64,000 nt of DNA, from assembly GCF_001708505.1 (NCBI RefSeq), contig NZ_CP015992.1:4154001-4218000 (forward strand). Reading direction: 5' to 3'. Under the pieces are notes generated by a model. That model saw nothing but the letters and a program-made list of their open reading frames with translations. It searched no databases and was not told where the DNA came from. A program made the position numbers and the translations under genes. Of the stretch, positions 32,978 through 42,010 are shown in pieces. The first letter of the stretch is position 1. Each line of letters starts with the position of its first letter. The stretch comes from Pseudomonas sp. TCU-HL1 (lineage in GTDB: Bacteria > Pseudomonadota > Gammaproteobacteria > Pseudomonadales > Pseudomonadaceae).

Positions 32978-34185
32978 TTCTTGTCCGGGCTGTCGATGGT
33001 CAGTCGTTGGGTATCCGACGAACCAGTAGACAGCGGCGAACTGCTTCCTATCCATTCACCTGCGGTCGCATTGCCACTACGGGAGATCCGCGCGACCAAC
33101 TGCACCTGCGGGAAATTGGAGATCTTGAGCTGCGGCATCATGGCGTCCGCGTCGCTCAGGCTGACTTCCACCGGGAGGTCGGCCACGGTCATGCGTTTGA
33201 CCGCCAGCGGCATGGGCGGGCCGGAGGTGGCACGGGCGAATATGAACACGCTATCGCCCGGCTGCACCTTGTCCTTCAGCGCCGCCGCCAGGTCGACACG
33301 GACCTTGAGCTGCGCACCGGCCGTCGCGGGTGCGGCAGCCGGCGCTTCAACGGCCACGCCGCTCTCCTTGAGCTTCTCGCGGGCCTTGTCGATGCCACCC
33401 TGCAGGGCGCCACGGGACGGATCATCCGCCGGCAACTGGGTGATCAGGCGCGACCAGTAGGCGATGGCGTCCTGGAAGCGCCCCTCTTCGAAGCCTGCAA
33501 TGCCCAGCAGGCCGAGGCTGGTGACCTCGTTGGGATCAGCCTTCAGCGCTTCTTCGGTCAGCGCCTTGACCTCGGGGGTCAACTTCTTCTGGCTGGCGAA
33601 GTACAACGCCTGGGCCCACTGGCCAAGCAATTCGGGTTCACGGCCACCGCGTTTGACGGCCTGCTCATAAGCACGCGCGGCATCAGCCGGGCGATCCTGC
33701 GCCATATAGGTACGAGCGAGGAAGTACCAGCCTTCAGCGGATTCCGGCTGGGCTTCCACGACGCGCTCAAGACGCGAGGTCATTTCCTCGATGCTGCGTG
33801 GTTGCTCACGCAGCTCACGGGCCAGTTCTACCTTGTCGCTAGCGCCCCAGTGCAGGTAGAGGCCGAAGCCGAGCAGCGGCACGATGATGGCGGCCAGCAG
33901 CGGCAGCGCCTTGCCCAGGCGGTACGAACGAGCGTTGTCGGTGCCTTCGGTATCGGCCAGGAGTTCGCGGGCAGCCTCGGCGCGGCCGGCTTCGAACTGC
34001 TCGGCGGTCAGGGTGCCGACACTGTGCTGGGATTCCAGCTCGTCCAGGCGTTCCTGATAGAGGGCAACGTTGAGAGAAGTGCGGTCTTCCTCGGTCTGGG
34101 CCTTGCGGCCGCGCAGCACGGGAATCAGCAGGAAAGCCAGGGCGGCCAGCAGAAGCAGGCCGGCGGCGAGCCAGAAATCGATCAT
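32974..34185 (-). CDS. ccmI: Cytochrome c maturation protein CcmI (CycH)
   Basis: A 403-residue membrane protein: two N-terminal helices (3-24 and about 93-112) flanking a leucine-zipper-like loop, then periplasmic TPR repeats (AEGWYFLARTYMAQDRPADAARAYEQA) and a C-terminal domain. It holds apocytochrome c for haem attachment by CcmF/CcmH. The ATG overlaps the ccmH stop (ATGA), as at most junctions of this operon. Confidence 0.92.
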   Translation of the reverse strand: MIDFWLAAGLLLLAALAFLLIPVLRGRKAQTEEDRTSLNVALYQERLDELESQHSVGTLTAEQFEAGRAEAARELLADTEGTDNARSYRLGKALPLLAAIIVPLLGFGLYLHWGASDKVELARELREQPRSIEEMTSRLERVVEAQPESAEGWYFLARTYMAQDRPADAARAYEQAVKRGGREPELLGQWAQALYFASQKKLTPEVKALTEEALKADPNEVTSLGLLGIAGFEEGRFQDAIAYWSRLITQLPADDPSRGALQGGIDKAREKLKESGVAVEAPAAAPATAGAQLKVRVDLAAALKDKVQPGDSVFIFARATSGPPMPLAVKRMTVADLPVEVSLSDADAMMPQLKISNFPQVQLVARISRSGNATAGEWIGSSSPLSTGSSDTQRLTIDSPDKK

Positions 34186-34670
34186 GAGTCTTTCTTGTCC
34201 TGGTTCTCGGATTTCAGCAGGGCATCGAGACGCGCCTGCTCATCGGCGGAAAGCGACACCTGGGCCGGGTGGTTCTCTACCCGGCGACGGCGCACGACGA
34301 TGATGCCCAGCACCACGAGACCACCCACCAGCAGGCCGGCAGGGCCGTACCAGAGCAGCAAGGTGCGAGCGTTGACCGGCGGTTTGTAGAGCACGAAGTC
34401 GCCATAGCGGGCGACCAGGAAATCGACGATGTCCTGATTGCTCTTGCCCTCTTCCAGCATGCGATAGATCTCGCGACGCAGGTCAGTGGCGATGGGCGCA
34501 TTGGAGTCGGCGATGTTCTGGTTCTGGCACTTCGGGCAACGCAGCTCTTCGGTCAGGGTGCGGAAGCGCTCGCGCTCGGCTTCATCCTTGAACTCGTAGG
34601 TGTCGATAGCGGCGCGGGCGCCACCGGCCAGGGCCAGGCCCAGCAGGGCGGCGGCGATCAGGCGCTTCAT
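34182..34670 (-). CDS. ccmH: Cytochrome c maturation protein CcmH
   Basis: A 162-residue protein with a signal sequence, the LRCPKCQ thiol motif (Cys45 and Cys48) that reduces apocytochrome c, a membrane helix near 107-125 and a cytoplasmic tail. It is the short form, the TPR half being encoded separately as CcmI. ATGA overlap with ccmI. Confidence 0.94.
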   Translation of the reverse strand: MKRLIAAALLGLALAGGARAAIDTYEFKDEAERERFRTLTEELRCPKCQNQNIADSNAPIATDLRREIYRMLEEGKSNQDIVDFLVARYGDFVLYKPPVNARTLLLWYGPAGLLVGGLVVLGIIVVRRRRVENHPAQVSLSADEQARLDALLKSENQDKKDS

Positions 34671-35203
34671 TTGCCCGCCTCGTCTTCCAGGGAGTGGTAA
34701 AGCGGCGCCAGCTGCTCGCGCCAGACGGTCTCGTCGATCACGCCGACGAACTTGTGGCGGATGATGCCGTCCTTGTCGATCAGGAAGGTTTCAGGGGCAC
34801 CGTACACCCCCAGGTCCAGCCCGAGGCTGCCCTGCTCGTCACGGATATCGAGCTGGTAGGGGTTGTGGAACTCCTTCAGCCATTTCAGCGCGGCGGCATT
34901 GTCGTCCTTGTAGTTGACGCCGTAGATGGTCACGCCCATCTGCGCCAGCTTGTTCAGTACCGGGTGTTCCACGCGGCAGGACACGCACCAGGTCCCCCAG
35001 ACGTTGACCAGCGCGGGCTTGCCCTTGAGGTCGGCCTCGGTGAGGGTGCGCTCGCCGGTGACGCTCGGCAGGGAGAACGCCGGGAACGGCTTGCCGATCA
35101 GCGCCGAGGGCAGCTCCGCCGGGTCGAGGAACAGGCCGCGATAGAGGAATACCGCAATGGCCAGGAAACCCAGCAGGGGCAGGACGAGGATCAGACGCTT
35201 CAT
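34667..35203 (-). CDS. ccmG: Thiol:disulfide interchange protein CcmG (DsbE)
   Basis: A 178-residue periplasmic thioredoxin with an N-terminal membrane anchor (3-20) and the WGTWCVSC active site (Cys73, Cys76), followed by GVYGAPETFLID with the cis-Pro. It supplies electrons to reduce the CcmH or apocytochrome disulfide. ATGA overlap with ccmH. Confidence 0.94.
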   Translation of the reverse strand: MKRLILVLPLLGFLAIAVFLYRGLFLDPAELPSALIGKPFPAFSLPSVTGERTLTEADLKGKPALVNVWGTWCVSCRVEHPVLNKLAQMGVTIYGVNYKDDNAAALKWLKEFHNPYQLDIRDEQGSLGLDLGVYGAPETFLIDKDGIIRHKFVGVIDETVWREQLAPLYHSLEDEAGK

Positions 35204-37173
35204 GCTTGGACTCCAGCCATGCCCAGCGCCTCACGGACGCGGGTCTTCACTTTCACGCGGTAGCGCCGGTCGAACGCGGCCATCAGGCCGCCCAGGCCCA
35301 TCAACAGACCACCGAGCCAGATCCAGCGGACGAAGGGTTTCACGTGTACACGCACCGCCCAGGCACCGCTGTCCAGGGGCTCGCCAAGGGCCACATAGAG
35401 ATCGCGGGTGAAGCCCGCGTCAATGCCGGCCTCGGTCATCACGGACTGCTGCACGGTGTAGAGGCGCTTCTCCGGGTGCAGCACCGACACTTGCTTGTCG
35501 CCGTCGAAGACGATGACGGTGCCTTTGTCAGAGGTGAAGTTCGGACCTTCATGATGCACCGCCCCCTCGAAGAGGAAGCGGTAACCACCCAGTTCTATCG
35601 ATTCGCCCGGCGCCAGGCGCAGGTCGCGCTCGGCACTGTACTGGCTGGAGAGCACCACACCCAGGGCGCAGAGGGCGATGCCGGCATGGGCCAGTTGCAT
35701 GCCCCAGTAGCTGCGGGTCAGGCCGGCGGCGCCCTTGAGCAGGCCCTTGTGGCGAGTCTTGTCGATCAGGTCGCGGACGCCGGCCAGCACCACCCAGGCG
35801 GACAGCGCGCCCACCGCCAGCACGGCCCAATGGAAGTCGCCGTAGAGGAAGGCCGCCAGCACGCCGAGCACCAGGCTGCCGATCAGCACCGGGCCGAGCA
35901 TGCCCAGCAGCCACTTCAGCGGGGTGTCCTTCCAGCGCACCAGTACGCCCGCAGCCAGGGCCAGCATGAGGATGCCCATCAGCGGCAAGAACAGCGCGTT
36001 GAAGTACGGCGGGCCCACCGACAGCTTGGCACCGGTCAGGGCGTCCAGCACCAGCGGGTAGAGGGTGCCGAGCAGGATCATCGAGGCCGCCACCACCAGC
36101 ACCAGGTTGTTCACCAGCAGCAGGGTTTCTCGGGACCACAGGGCGAAGCCCACCTGGCTCTTGACCACGGGGGCGCGCACGGCGAACAGCGCGAGGGAAC
36201 CGCCCACCACCAACAGCAGGAACGCGAGGATGAAGACGCCGCGCTCCGGGTCGGAGGCGAAGGCATGCACCGAGGTCAGCACACCGGAGCGGACCAGGAA
36301 AGTGCCGAGCAGACTCAGGGAGAAGGCCGCGATGGCCAGCAGCACGGTCCAGCTCTTGAACACACCACGCTTCTCGGTGACCGCCAGGGAGTGGATGAGC
36401 GCAGTGCCCACCAGCCAGGGCATGAAGGACGCATTCTCCACCGGGTCCCAGAACCACCAGCCGCCCCAGCCCAGCTCGTAGTAGGCCCACCAGGACCCCA
36501 GCACGATGCCGATACCGAGGAAGGCCCAGGCGATGATGGTCCACGGACGCGACCAGCGTGCCCAGGCTGCGTCCAGGCGACCGCCCAGCAGCGCGGCGAT
36601 GGCGAAGGCGAAAGCCACCGAGAAGCCCACATAGCCCATGTAGAGCATCGGCGGGTGGACGATCAGGCCGAAATCCTGCAGCAGCGGGTTGAGGTCGTTA
36701 CCGTCAGCCGGCATGTTCGGCAGCAAGCGGTTGAAGGGGTTGGAGGTGACGATCAGGAACAGCAGGAAGCCGATGCTGATCATCCCCATCACCGCCAGCA
36801 CACGGGCCAGCATCACTTCCGGCAACTGCCGGGAGAAGACCGACACGGCGAAGGTCCAGCCCCCCAGGATCAGCGCCCAGAGCAGCAGCGAGCCTTCATG
36901 GGCACCCCAGACGGCGCTGAACTTGTAGTACCAGGGCAGCGCGCTGTTGGAGTTGCTGGCGACGTAGGCAACGGAGAAGTCATCCACCATGAAGGCGTAG
37001 GTCAGGCAGCCGAAGGCGAAGGCCAGGAAGGCGAACTGCCCCCAGGCGGCCGGCTGGGCCAGGCTCATCCACTGGCGGTCGCCACGCCAGGCGCCGACCA
37101 GCGGCAGGCTTGCCTGCACCAGGGCCATGCACAGGGCGAGAATCAGGGCCAGGTGGCCAAGTTCAGGAATCAT
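35200..37173 (-). CDS. ccmF: Haem lyase subunit CcmF
   Basis: A 657-residue integral membrane protein with about 15 helices. The tryptophan-rich haem-handling motif WGGWWFWDPVENASFMPWL lies near residues 232-250, and flanking His residues are present. With CcmH and CcmI it attaches haem from CcmE to the CXXCH of apocytochrome c. It overlaps ccmG by 4 nt. Confidence 0.95.
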   Translation of the reverse strand: MIPELGHLALILALCMALVQASLPLVGAWRGDRQWMSLAQPAAWGQFAFLAFAFGCLTYAFMVDDFSVAYVASNSNSALPWYYKFSAVWGAHEGSLLLWALILGGWTFAVSVFSRQLPEVMLARVLAVMGMISIGFLLFLIVTSNPFNRLLPNMPADGNDLNPLLQDFGLIVHPPMLYMGYVGFSVAFAFAIAALLGGRLDAAWARWSRPWTIIAWAFLGIGIVLGSWWAYYELGWGGWWFWDPVENASFMPWLVGTALIHSLAVTEKRGVFKSWTVLLAIAAFSLSLLGTFLVRSGVLTSVHAFASDPERGVFILAFLLLVVGGSLALFAVRAPVVKSQVGFALWSRETLLLVNNLVLVVAASMILLGTLYPLVLDALTGAKLSVGPPYFNALFLPLMGILMLALAAGVLVRWKDTPLKWLLGMLGPVLIGSLVLGVLAAFLYGDFHWAVLAVGALSAWVVLAGVRDLIDKTRHKGLLKGAAGLTRSYWGMQLAHAGIALCALGVVLSSQYSAERDLRLAPGESIELGGYRFLFEGAVHHEGPNFTSDKGTVIVFDGDKQVSVLHPEKRLYTVQQSVMTEAGIDAGFTRDLYVALGEPLDSGAWAVRVHVKPFVRWIWLGGLLMGLGGLMAAFDRRYRVKVKTRVREALGMAGVQA

Positions 37174-37177
37174 CAGA

Positions 37178-37624
37178 TCAACCCTCTTTCCTGGGTAGCT
37201 GGCCGCTTTCCTTGAGGGCCTTGGTTACTTCGGGCGGCATGTAGTTCTCGTCGTGCTTGGCGAGTACCTCGTCGGCCACCAGCACACCGTCGGCATTCAG
37301 TTTGCCGAGGGCGACAATGCCCTGCCCTTCACGGAACAGGTCGGGCAGGATGCCGTGATAGCGGATGGTCACGCTCTTGGCGAAGTCAGTGACCACGAAC
37401 TGCACGTCGAGGGAATCACCGGAGCGCTGCACCGAGCCCTTTTCCACCATCCCGCCGGCACGGATGCGCGTGTCCTGCGGGGCCTCGCCATTGGCGATCT
37501 GGGTCGGGGTGTAGAACAGGTTGATGTTCTGTTGCAGCGCAGACAGCGCCAGCGCCACGGCGATACCCACCCCCGCCAGGATGGCGATGATGATGTACAG
37601 ACGCTTCTTGCGAACCGGATTCAC
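37178..37624 (-). CDS. ccmE: Haem chaperone CcmE
   Basis: A 148-residue periplasmic OB-fold protein anchored by helix 9-29. His124 in the AKHDENYMP motif is the residue that binds haem covalently, with Tyr128 nearby. It carries haem from CcmC to CcmF. The ATG overlaps the ccmD stop. Confidence 0.95.
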   Translation of the reverse strand: MNPVRKKRLYIIIAILAGVGIAVALALSALQQNINLFYTPTQIANGEAPQDTRIRAGGMVEKGSVQRSGDSLDVQFVVTDFAKSVTIRYHGILPDLFREGQGIVALGKLNADGVLVADEVLAKHDENYMPPEVTKALKESGQLPRKEG

Positions 37625-37797
37625 TTCGACTCCTCCCGGCGCAAACGGCGCGCCTCGTCGTGCAGATAACGCCGCCGTGCGATCAGTGGCATGGCGACGT
37701 TGATGGCCAGTACCCCGAGGCTGATGCCGTACGCGGTCCAGACATACAGGCCATGGTCACCCATGGCGAGAAACTCGGTGAAGGAAGAAAAACTCAT
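37621..37797 (-). CDS. ccmD: Haem exporter accessory protein CcmD
   Basis: A 58-residue protein starting MSFSSFTEFLAMG, with one membrane helix (VWTAYGISLGVLAINVAMPL) and a charged, Arg-rich C-terminus. CcmD releases haem-loaded CcmE from the CcmABC complex. It fits between ccmC (1-nt TGATG overlap) and ccmE (ATGA overlap). Confidence 0.93.
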   Translation of the reverse strand: MSFSSFTEFLAMGDHGLYVWTAYGISLGVLAINVAMPLIARRRYLHDEARRLRREESK

Positions 37798-38549
37798 CAG
37801 ACCTTACCCACTTGTGCCTGAATCTCGGCCTTGGCCCAGCTGCTGCGTGCTTCGCGCCTCAGCACTTCCAGGCGCATGCGCATCAGCACCACGGTGGTGA
37901 AGAAGCAATAGAAGCCGACCACCATGATCAACAGCGGCACCCACATCTCCGGGGGCATGGCCGGCTTCTCGGTGATCTTGAACGTGGCCGGCTGGTGCAG
38001 GGTGTTCCACCACTCCACCGAGTACTTGATGATCGGAATGTTGATCACGCCGACGATGGCCAGTACTGCGCACGCCTTGGCGGCGCTGTCACGATTGCTG
38101 ATCGCCTGGCCGAGGGCAATGACACCGAAGTACAGGAAAAGGAGGATGAGCATCGACGTCAGTCGGGCATCCCACACCCACCAGGCGCCCCAGGTCGGCT
38201 TGCCCCAGATCGCGCCAGTGAGCAGGGCCACGAAGGTCATCCAGGCGCCGATGGGTGCGGCGGCCTGCAAGGCGACGTCGGCGATCTTCATCTTCCAGAC
38301 CAGCCCGACCACGCCGCACACGGCCAGCGTGATGTAGCAGGACTGGGCGAGGAAGGCCGCCGGTACATGGATATAGATGATGCGGAAGCTGTTGCCCTGC
38401 TGGTAGTCCGGCGGCGCAAACACCAGGCCCCAGACCAGGCCAACGGTGATCAGGATCAGTGCGCCCCAGGCGAACCAGGGCAGCCAGCGGCCGCTGATCT
38501 CGTAGAACCACTTCGGTGAGCCGAGTTTGTGAAACCAAGTCCAGTTCAT
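37797..38549 (-). CDS. ccmC: Haem-handling protein CcmC
   Basis: A 250-residue protein with six membrane helices and the WGAWWVWDARLTS motif that contacts haem, plus conserved periplasmic His residues (IYIHVPAAF). It transfers haem to CcmE. The ATG lies 16 bp after the ccmB stop. Confidence 0.95.
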   Translation of the reverse strand: MNWTWFHKLGSPKWFYEISGRWLPWFAWGALILITVGLVWGLVFAPPDYQQGNSFRIIYIHVPAAFLAQSCYITLAVCGVVGLVWKMKIADVALQAAAPIGAWMTFVALLTGAIWGKPTWGAWWVWDARLTSMLILLFLYFGVIALGQAISNRDSAAKACAVLAIVGVINIPIIKYSVEWWNTLHQPATFKITEKPAMPPEMWVPLLIMVVGFYCFFTTVVLMRMRLEVLRREARSSWAKAEIQAQVGKV

Positions 38550-38565
38550 CAGGCAACTCTATTCT

Positions 38566-39237
38566 TTATTCGCCGACGCTGATGGTCAGGCCGGCGGCTA
38601 TGGCAAAGGGTGTCAGGGTCACCGCCAGGGCGGTGAGGCTGGCCAGCCACAACAGGTGGCCGACAGCCGGCAGTCCTTGCAGGGCCGCTTGCAACGCTCC
38701 GCTGCCGAGGATCAGCACCGGGATATACAGCGGCAGGATCAGCAGCGCCAGGAGCAGGCCACCGCGCTTGAGCCCCACGGTCAGGGCGGCGCCCACCGCA
38801 CCCAGCAGGCTCAGCACCGGGGTGCCGAGCAGCAACGAGAGCAGCAGCACCGGCAGGCAACGTGCCGGCAGGCCAAGCATCAGGGCCAGCAGCGGCGCCA
38901 GCAGCACCAGGGCCAATCCGGAAAAAAGCCAGTGTGCCAGCACCTTGGCCAGGACCAGAAGCGGCAGGGGGTGCGGCGAAACGACCCACTGTTCCAGCGA
39001 GCCATCTTCGAAATCACTGCGGAAAAGCCCGTCCAGCGAGAGCAGGACCGCCAGCAGGGCCGCCACCCAGACCAGGCCAGGGGAAAGGCTTTGCAACAAT
39101 TGGGTCTCGGGGCCGACTGCCAGCGGAAACAATGCGACCACTATGGCGAAGAACACCAGGGGATTGGCCAATTCCGCCGGACGGCGTACCAACAGGCGGG
39201 CTTCACGGGCGACCAGCAAGGTAAAGACATTACTCAT
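38566..39237 (-). CDS. ccmB: ABC transporter permease CcmB
   Basis: A 223-residue membrane protein with six helices; the FRSDFEDGSLEQWVVSP segment after helix 2 is a CcmB signature. It pairs with the CcmA ATPase to drive release of holo-CcmE. ATGA overlap with ccmA. Confidence 0.94.
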   Translation of the reverse strand: MSNVFTLLVAREARLLVRRPAELANPLVFFAIVVALFPLAVGPETQLLQSLSPGLVWVAALLAVLLSLDGLFRSDFEDGSLEQWVVSPHPLPLLVLAKVLAHWLFSGLALVLLAPLLALMLGLPARCLPVLLLSLLLGTPVLSLLGAVGAALTVGLKRGGLLLALLILPLYIPVLILGSGALQAALQGLPAVGHLLWLASLTALAVTLTPFAIAAGLTISVGE

Positions 39238-39869
39238 GCGCGGCGCTGCCCCAGGTCAAGTTCGCGGTAGCCGGAAGGCACGGTGCCCATACTGTGGTGG
39301 GTGGTGAAGACCACCAGGCCGCCCTGCTCGCAATGCCGCGCCAGGTGCGCTTCGAGTTGGGCGACGCCCTGTTTGTCGAGAGCGGTGAAGGGTTCGTCGA
39401 GGATCCAGAGCGGCGGCGCGTCGAGGTATAGCCGTGCCAGGGCGACGCGGCGCTGCTGGCCAGCCGACAGGGTGTGACAGGGCACATCCTCGAATCCACG
39501 CAAGCCCACGGCCTCCAGGGCTTCCCAGATCGCCTCGCGACCGGCGGGCTGATGCAGGGCACAGAGCCAGCGCAGGTTTTCCTCGGCGGTCAGCAGGCCC
39601 TTGATGCCAGCGGCATGGCCGATCCACAGCAGGTTGCGCGCCAGCTCGCTGCGCTGGCTGGCCAGTGGCTTGCCGTTCAGGCGCACTTCCCCGGCGGTGG
39701 GTTGCATCAAGCCGCAGAGCAGGCGCAGCAGGCTGGTCTTGCCGCTGCCGTTGGGGCCGGCGACCTGGAGCATCTCGCCACGGGCAAGCTGCAGGTCCAG
39801 CCGCTCGAACAGCAGACGCCAGTCCCGCTCGCAGGCGAGGGCCACGGTCTCGAGATAGGGACTGGTCAC
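39234..39869 (-). CDS. ccmA: ABC transporter ATPase CcmA
   Basis: A 211-residue ATPase with Walker A GPNGSGKTS, signature LSAGQQRR and Walker B LWILDEPF. It starts with GTG 39869 and is the first gene of a nine-gene ccm operon (ccmABCDEFGHI), all joined by short overlaps or gaps. A perfect TATAAT on the minus strand lies 93 bp upstream. Confidence 0.93.
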   Translation of the reverse strand: MTSPYLETVALACERDWRLLFERLDLQLARGEMLQVAGPNGSGKTSLLRLLCGLMQPTAGEVRLNGKPLASQRSELARNLLWIGHAAGIKGLLTAEENLRWLCALHQPAGREAIWEALEAVGLRGFEDVPCHTLSAGQQRRVALARLYLDAPPLWILDEPFTALDKQGVAQLEAHLARHCEQGGLVVFTTHHSMGTVPSGYRELDLGQRRA

Positions 39870-39961
39870 GGCATGGGTACCCGGGAAGCATTCAAGTCAG
39901 GGAGGTGCCGGCCGCTATACTGGAGAACTCCAAAGCTCGCGGTCGGCCCGGACGGGGCGGC

Positions 39962-39967
39962 ATTATA
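39962..39967 (-). promoter_or_regulatory. -10 box of the ccm operon
   Basis: TATAAT on the minus strand, 93 bp before the ccmA start, with no clear -35. In the opposite direction a TATACT (39916-39921) may serve the divergent FliK-like gene. Confidence 0.5.
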
Positions 39968-40020
39968 CATGCCATACCGCACCCCCGAAGTGAGCTTTTT
40001 CGACAGGTTGTAACCCCTCG

Positions 40021-41559
40021 ATGACCGAAATCAGCGGCACGCGCCCTCTTCCCCCCAGCCAGCCCACTGTCCGTCCCGCGCAGAACGCCGTGGACATGGC
40101 GCTCAAGCTGTTGCAGCCCCTGGACGGCCTGCTGGCGGCAGGGGAAAGTGCCGACGCCGAAGTCATCGCCCTGAAAGAGACGGCACAGAGCTTCCAGTTG
40201 CTGCTGAAACTCACGCTGGGCAATGGCAGCCAGACCACGCTGGAGGCCAGCAGCCCGCGCCCCCTGGTGCAGGGCACCCTGCTCAACGTCACGGCCCTGT
40301 CGGACAACCGCCTGGCGATGGCCCTGAAAGGCGGCACGCGCGCCCTCGGCAGCCTCGATCTCGACCTCCTGCCCATCGGCACCCTGGTCCAGGGCAAGGT
40401 GGTCGCCAGCGAGCTGGCCACCCAAGGCAAGGTCCAGGCGGCGGTCTACAAGGTGCTGGTCAACCTCCTCAATACCCCGCTCGCCGGGAACCAGCTGAGC
40501 ATTGAAAGCCCGCGTCCGCTGCCCATCGGCAGCCTGCTCAGCGCCCAGGTCCAGGGCAGCCAGATGCTGCAGTTCCTGCCTCTGGCCGCACAGCTGGACC
40601 AGCTCGAACTCACCCAGCAACTGGCTGGCCAGCAGAGCCGCCAGGGCTCGCTCGATGCGCTGATCGGCGCAATGCAGAGCGCCGGACGGGACAACCTGCC
40701 GGAGAACCTGCACGCCGCCATGGACAGGCTGCTGGGCGCCCTGCCCGACATCCGCCAACTGGGTGACCCCAAGATGCTGGCGCAGGCCCTGGAGAACAGC
40801 GGTGCCCTGTTGGAGTCGCGACTGCTGGCCGGCCAGACCGGCGCCCTGCCCCAGGATTTCAAGGCCAACCTGTTGCGCCTGGTCGCCCAACTGCTGCCGG
40901 CCCTGCCAACGCCCACCAGCTTGCCAACCACTGGTACCAGCAACGCCATGGCCCAGGCGCTGCCAGCCTTCATCCGCAACGCGCTGGGCGCCCTTGGCCA
41001 GGCCAACGCCCGCCAGCAGGCCCTGAGCTTCCCCCTGCCCTCGCGCCTGGCCCAGGCGGCCGAGGACGAAGGCGACCTGGAAACCCTGCTGAAACTCGCC
41101 GCCGCCGCCGTATCCCGGCTCCAGACCCATCAGCTCTCCAGCCTCGCCCAGACCCAGATGACGCCCGACGGCAACCTGCTCACCACCTGGCAGCTGGAAG
41201 TGCCCATGCGCAATCAGCAGGACATCGTCCCGCTGCAGATCAAGTTGCAGCAGGAGCAGGAAGGACGACAGGAAAAGAACGAGCGTAAGGAGAGCCTCTG
41301 GCGCATCGAACTGGCCTTCGACCTGGAACCGCTTGGGCCATTGCAGGTCCAGGCGCAACTGGCGCAGGGCAGCCTGTCCAGCCAGCTGTGGGCGGAGCGC
41401 GCCGACACGGCCGGATTGATAGACCGCGAACTGCCGAACCTGCGTGAGCGCCTTCAGGCAGCGGGTCTCACCGTCGGCGAGCTGGCGTGCATCCAGGGTC
41501 AGCCGCCACGCGGCCACCGCACCACACTCGAACAGCGCTGGGTGGACGATACCGCATGA
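40021..41559 (+). CDS. FliK-like hook-length control domain protein
   Basis: A 512-residue protein. Most is low-complexity, Leu/Gln/Ala-rich (residues 1-360); residues from about 385 to 500 form a Flg_hook domain (WQLEVPMRNQQDIVPLQIKL, WRIELAFDLEPLGPLQVQAQL). True FliK is encoded at the right edge, so this is a second, orphan copy. It is followed by a stand-alone FlhB C-terminal-like gene, the partner that FliK-type proteins act on. The ribosome site before ATG 40021 is weak. Confidence 0.8.
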   Translation: MTEISGTRPLPPSQPTVRPAQNAVDMALKLLQPLDGLLAAGESADAEVIALKETAQSFQLLLKLTLGNGSQTTLEASSPRPLVQGTLLNVTALSDNRLAMALKGGTRALGSLDLDLLPIGTLVQGKVVASELATQGKVQAAVYKVLVNLLNTPLAGNQLSIESPRPLPIGSLLSAQVQGSQMLQFLPLAAQLDQLELTQQLAGQQSRQGSLDALIGAMQSAGRDNLPENLHAAMDRLLGALPDIRQLGDPKMLAQALENSGALLESRLLAGQTGALPQDFKANLLRLVAQLLPALPTPTSLPTTGTSNAMAQALPAFIRNALGALGQANARQQALSFPLPSRLAQAAEDEGDLETLLKLAAAAVSRLQTHQLSSLAQTQMTPDGNLLTTWQLEVPMRNQQDIVPLQIKLQQEQEGRQEKNERKESLWRIELAFDLEPLGPLQVQAQLAQGSLSSQLWAERADTAGLIDRELPNLRERLQAAGLTVGELACIQGQPPRGHRTTLEQRWVDDTA

Positions 41560-41680
41560 TTCCAACTCCCTTGCATGCGTTCAGCTTTGTCGGCTGCGCT
41601 CCCAGCTCCTCACCGTACTATTCGTACTGCCTCGTCGCTGCTCGCTTGCCTTCGCGCTGCACATTTGCAAGGAAGCCGGA

Positions 41681-42010
41681 ATGAACAAAAAACCGCGCCA
41701 GGCCATCGCCCTCTCCTACGACGGAGTCAGCGCCCCCAACCTCACTGCCAAGGGCGACGACGAGCTGGCCGAAGCCATCCTCGCCATTGCTCGCGAGTAC
41801 GAAGTACCGATCTACGAGAACGCCGACCTGGTGCGCCTGCTGGCCCGTCTGGAACTGGGCGACGCCATCCCCGAGCCACTCTACCGCGCCATCGCCGAGA
41901 TCATCGCCTTTGCCTGGCACCTGAAAGGCAAATGCCCGGCAGGCTTCGACCCCGGTGCCGAGCGCGAGATCGCACCGGCCCTACCATTGCTCAGCGGACC
42001 GGGCGATTGA
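41681..42010 (+). CDS. Stand-alone FlhB C-terminal domain protein (FlhX/YlqH-like)
   Basis: A 109-residue protein matching the C-terminal fragment of FlhB made by self-cleavage at NPTH. Aligned with the flhB product in this window, QAIALSYDGVSAPNLTAKGDDELA corresponds to the part after the cleavage site (FAVALKYDAEKGGAPVLLAKGND), without the membrane part and the NPTH motif. It thus mimics pre-cleaved FlhB-CC and could act in export substrate switching. The ATG follows AAGGAA. Its last 20 nt overlap the end of the convergent rhodanese gene. Confidence 0.82.
   Translation: MNKKPRQAIALSYDGVSAPNLTAKGDDELAEAILAIAREYEVPIYENADLVRLLARLELGDAIPEPLYRAIAEIIAFAWHLKGKCPAGFDPGAEREIAPALPLLSGPGD

Noticed and set aside
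32299..34389. A 696-codon plus-strand open frame opposite ccmI
   Set aside because: Low-complexity shadow of ccmI, the lipoprotein gene and repeats; no domain and no ribosome site.
35206..37215. A 669-codon plus-strand open frame opposite ccmF
   Set aside because: Composition (His, Gln, Gly, Arg) is that of an antisense shadow; ccmF on the other strand is unmistakable.
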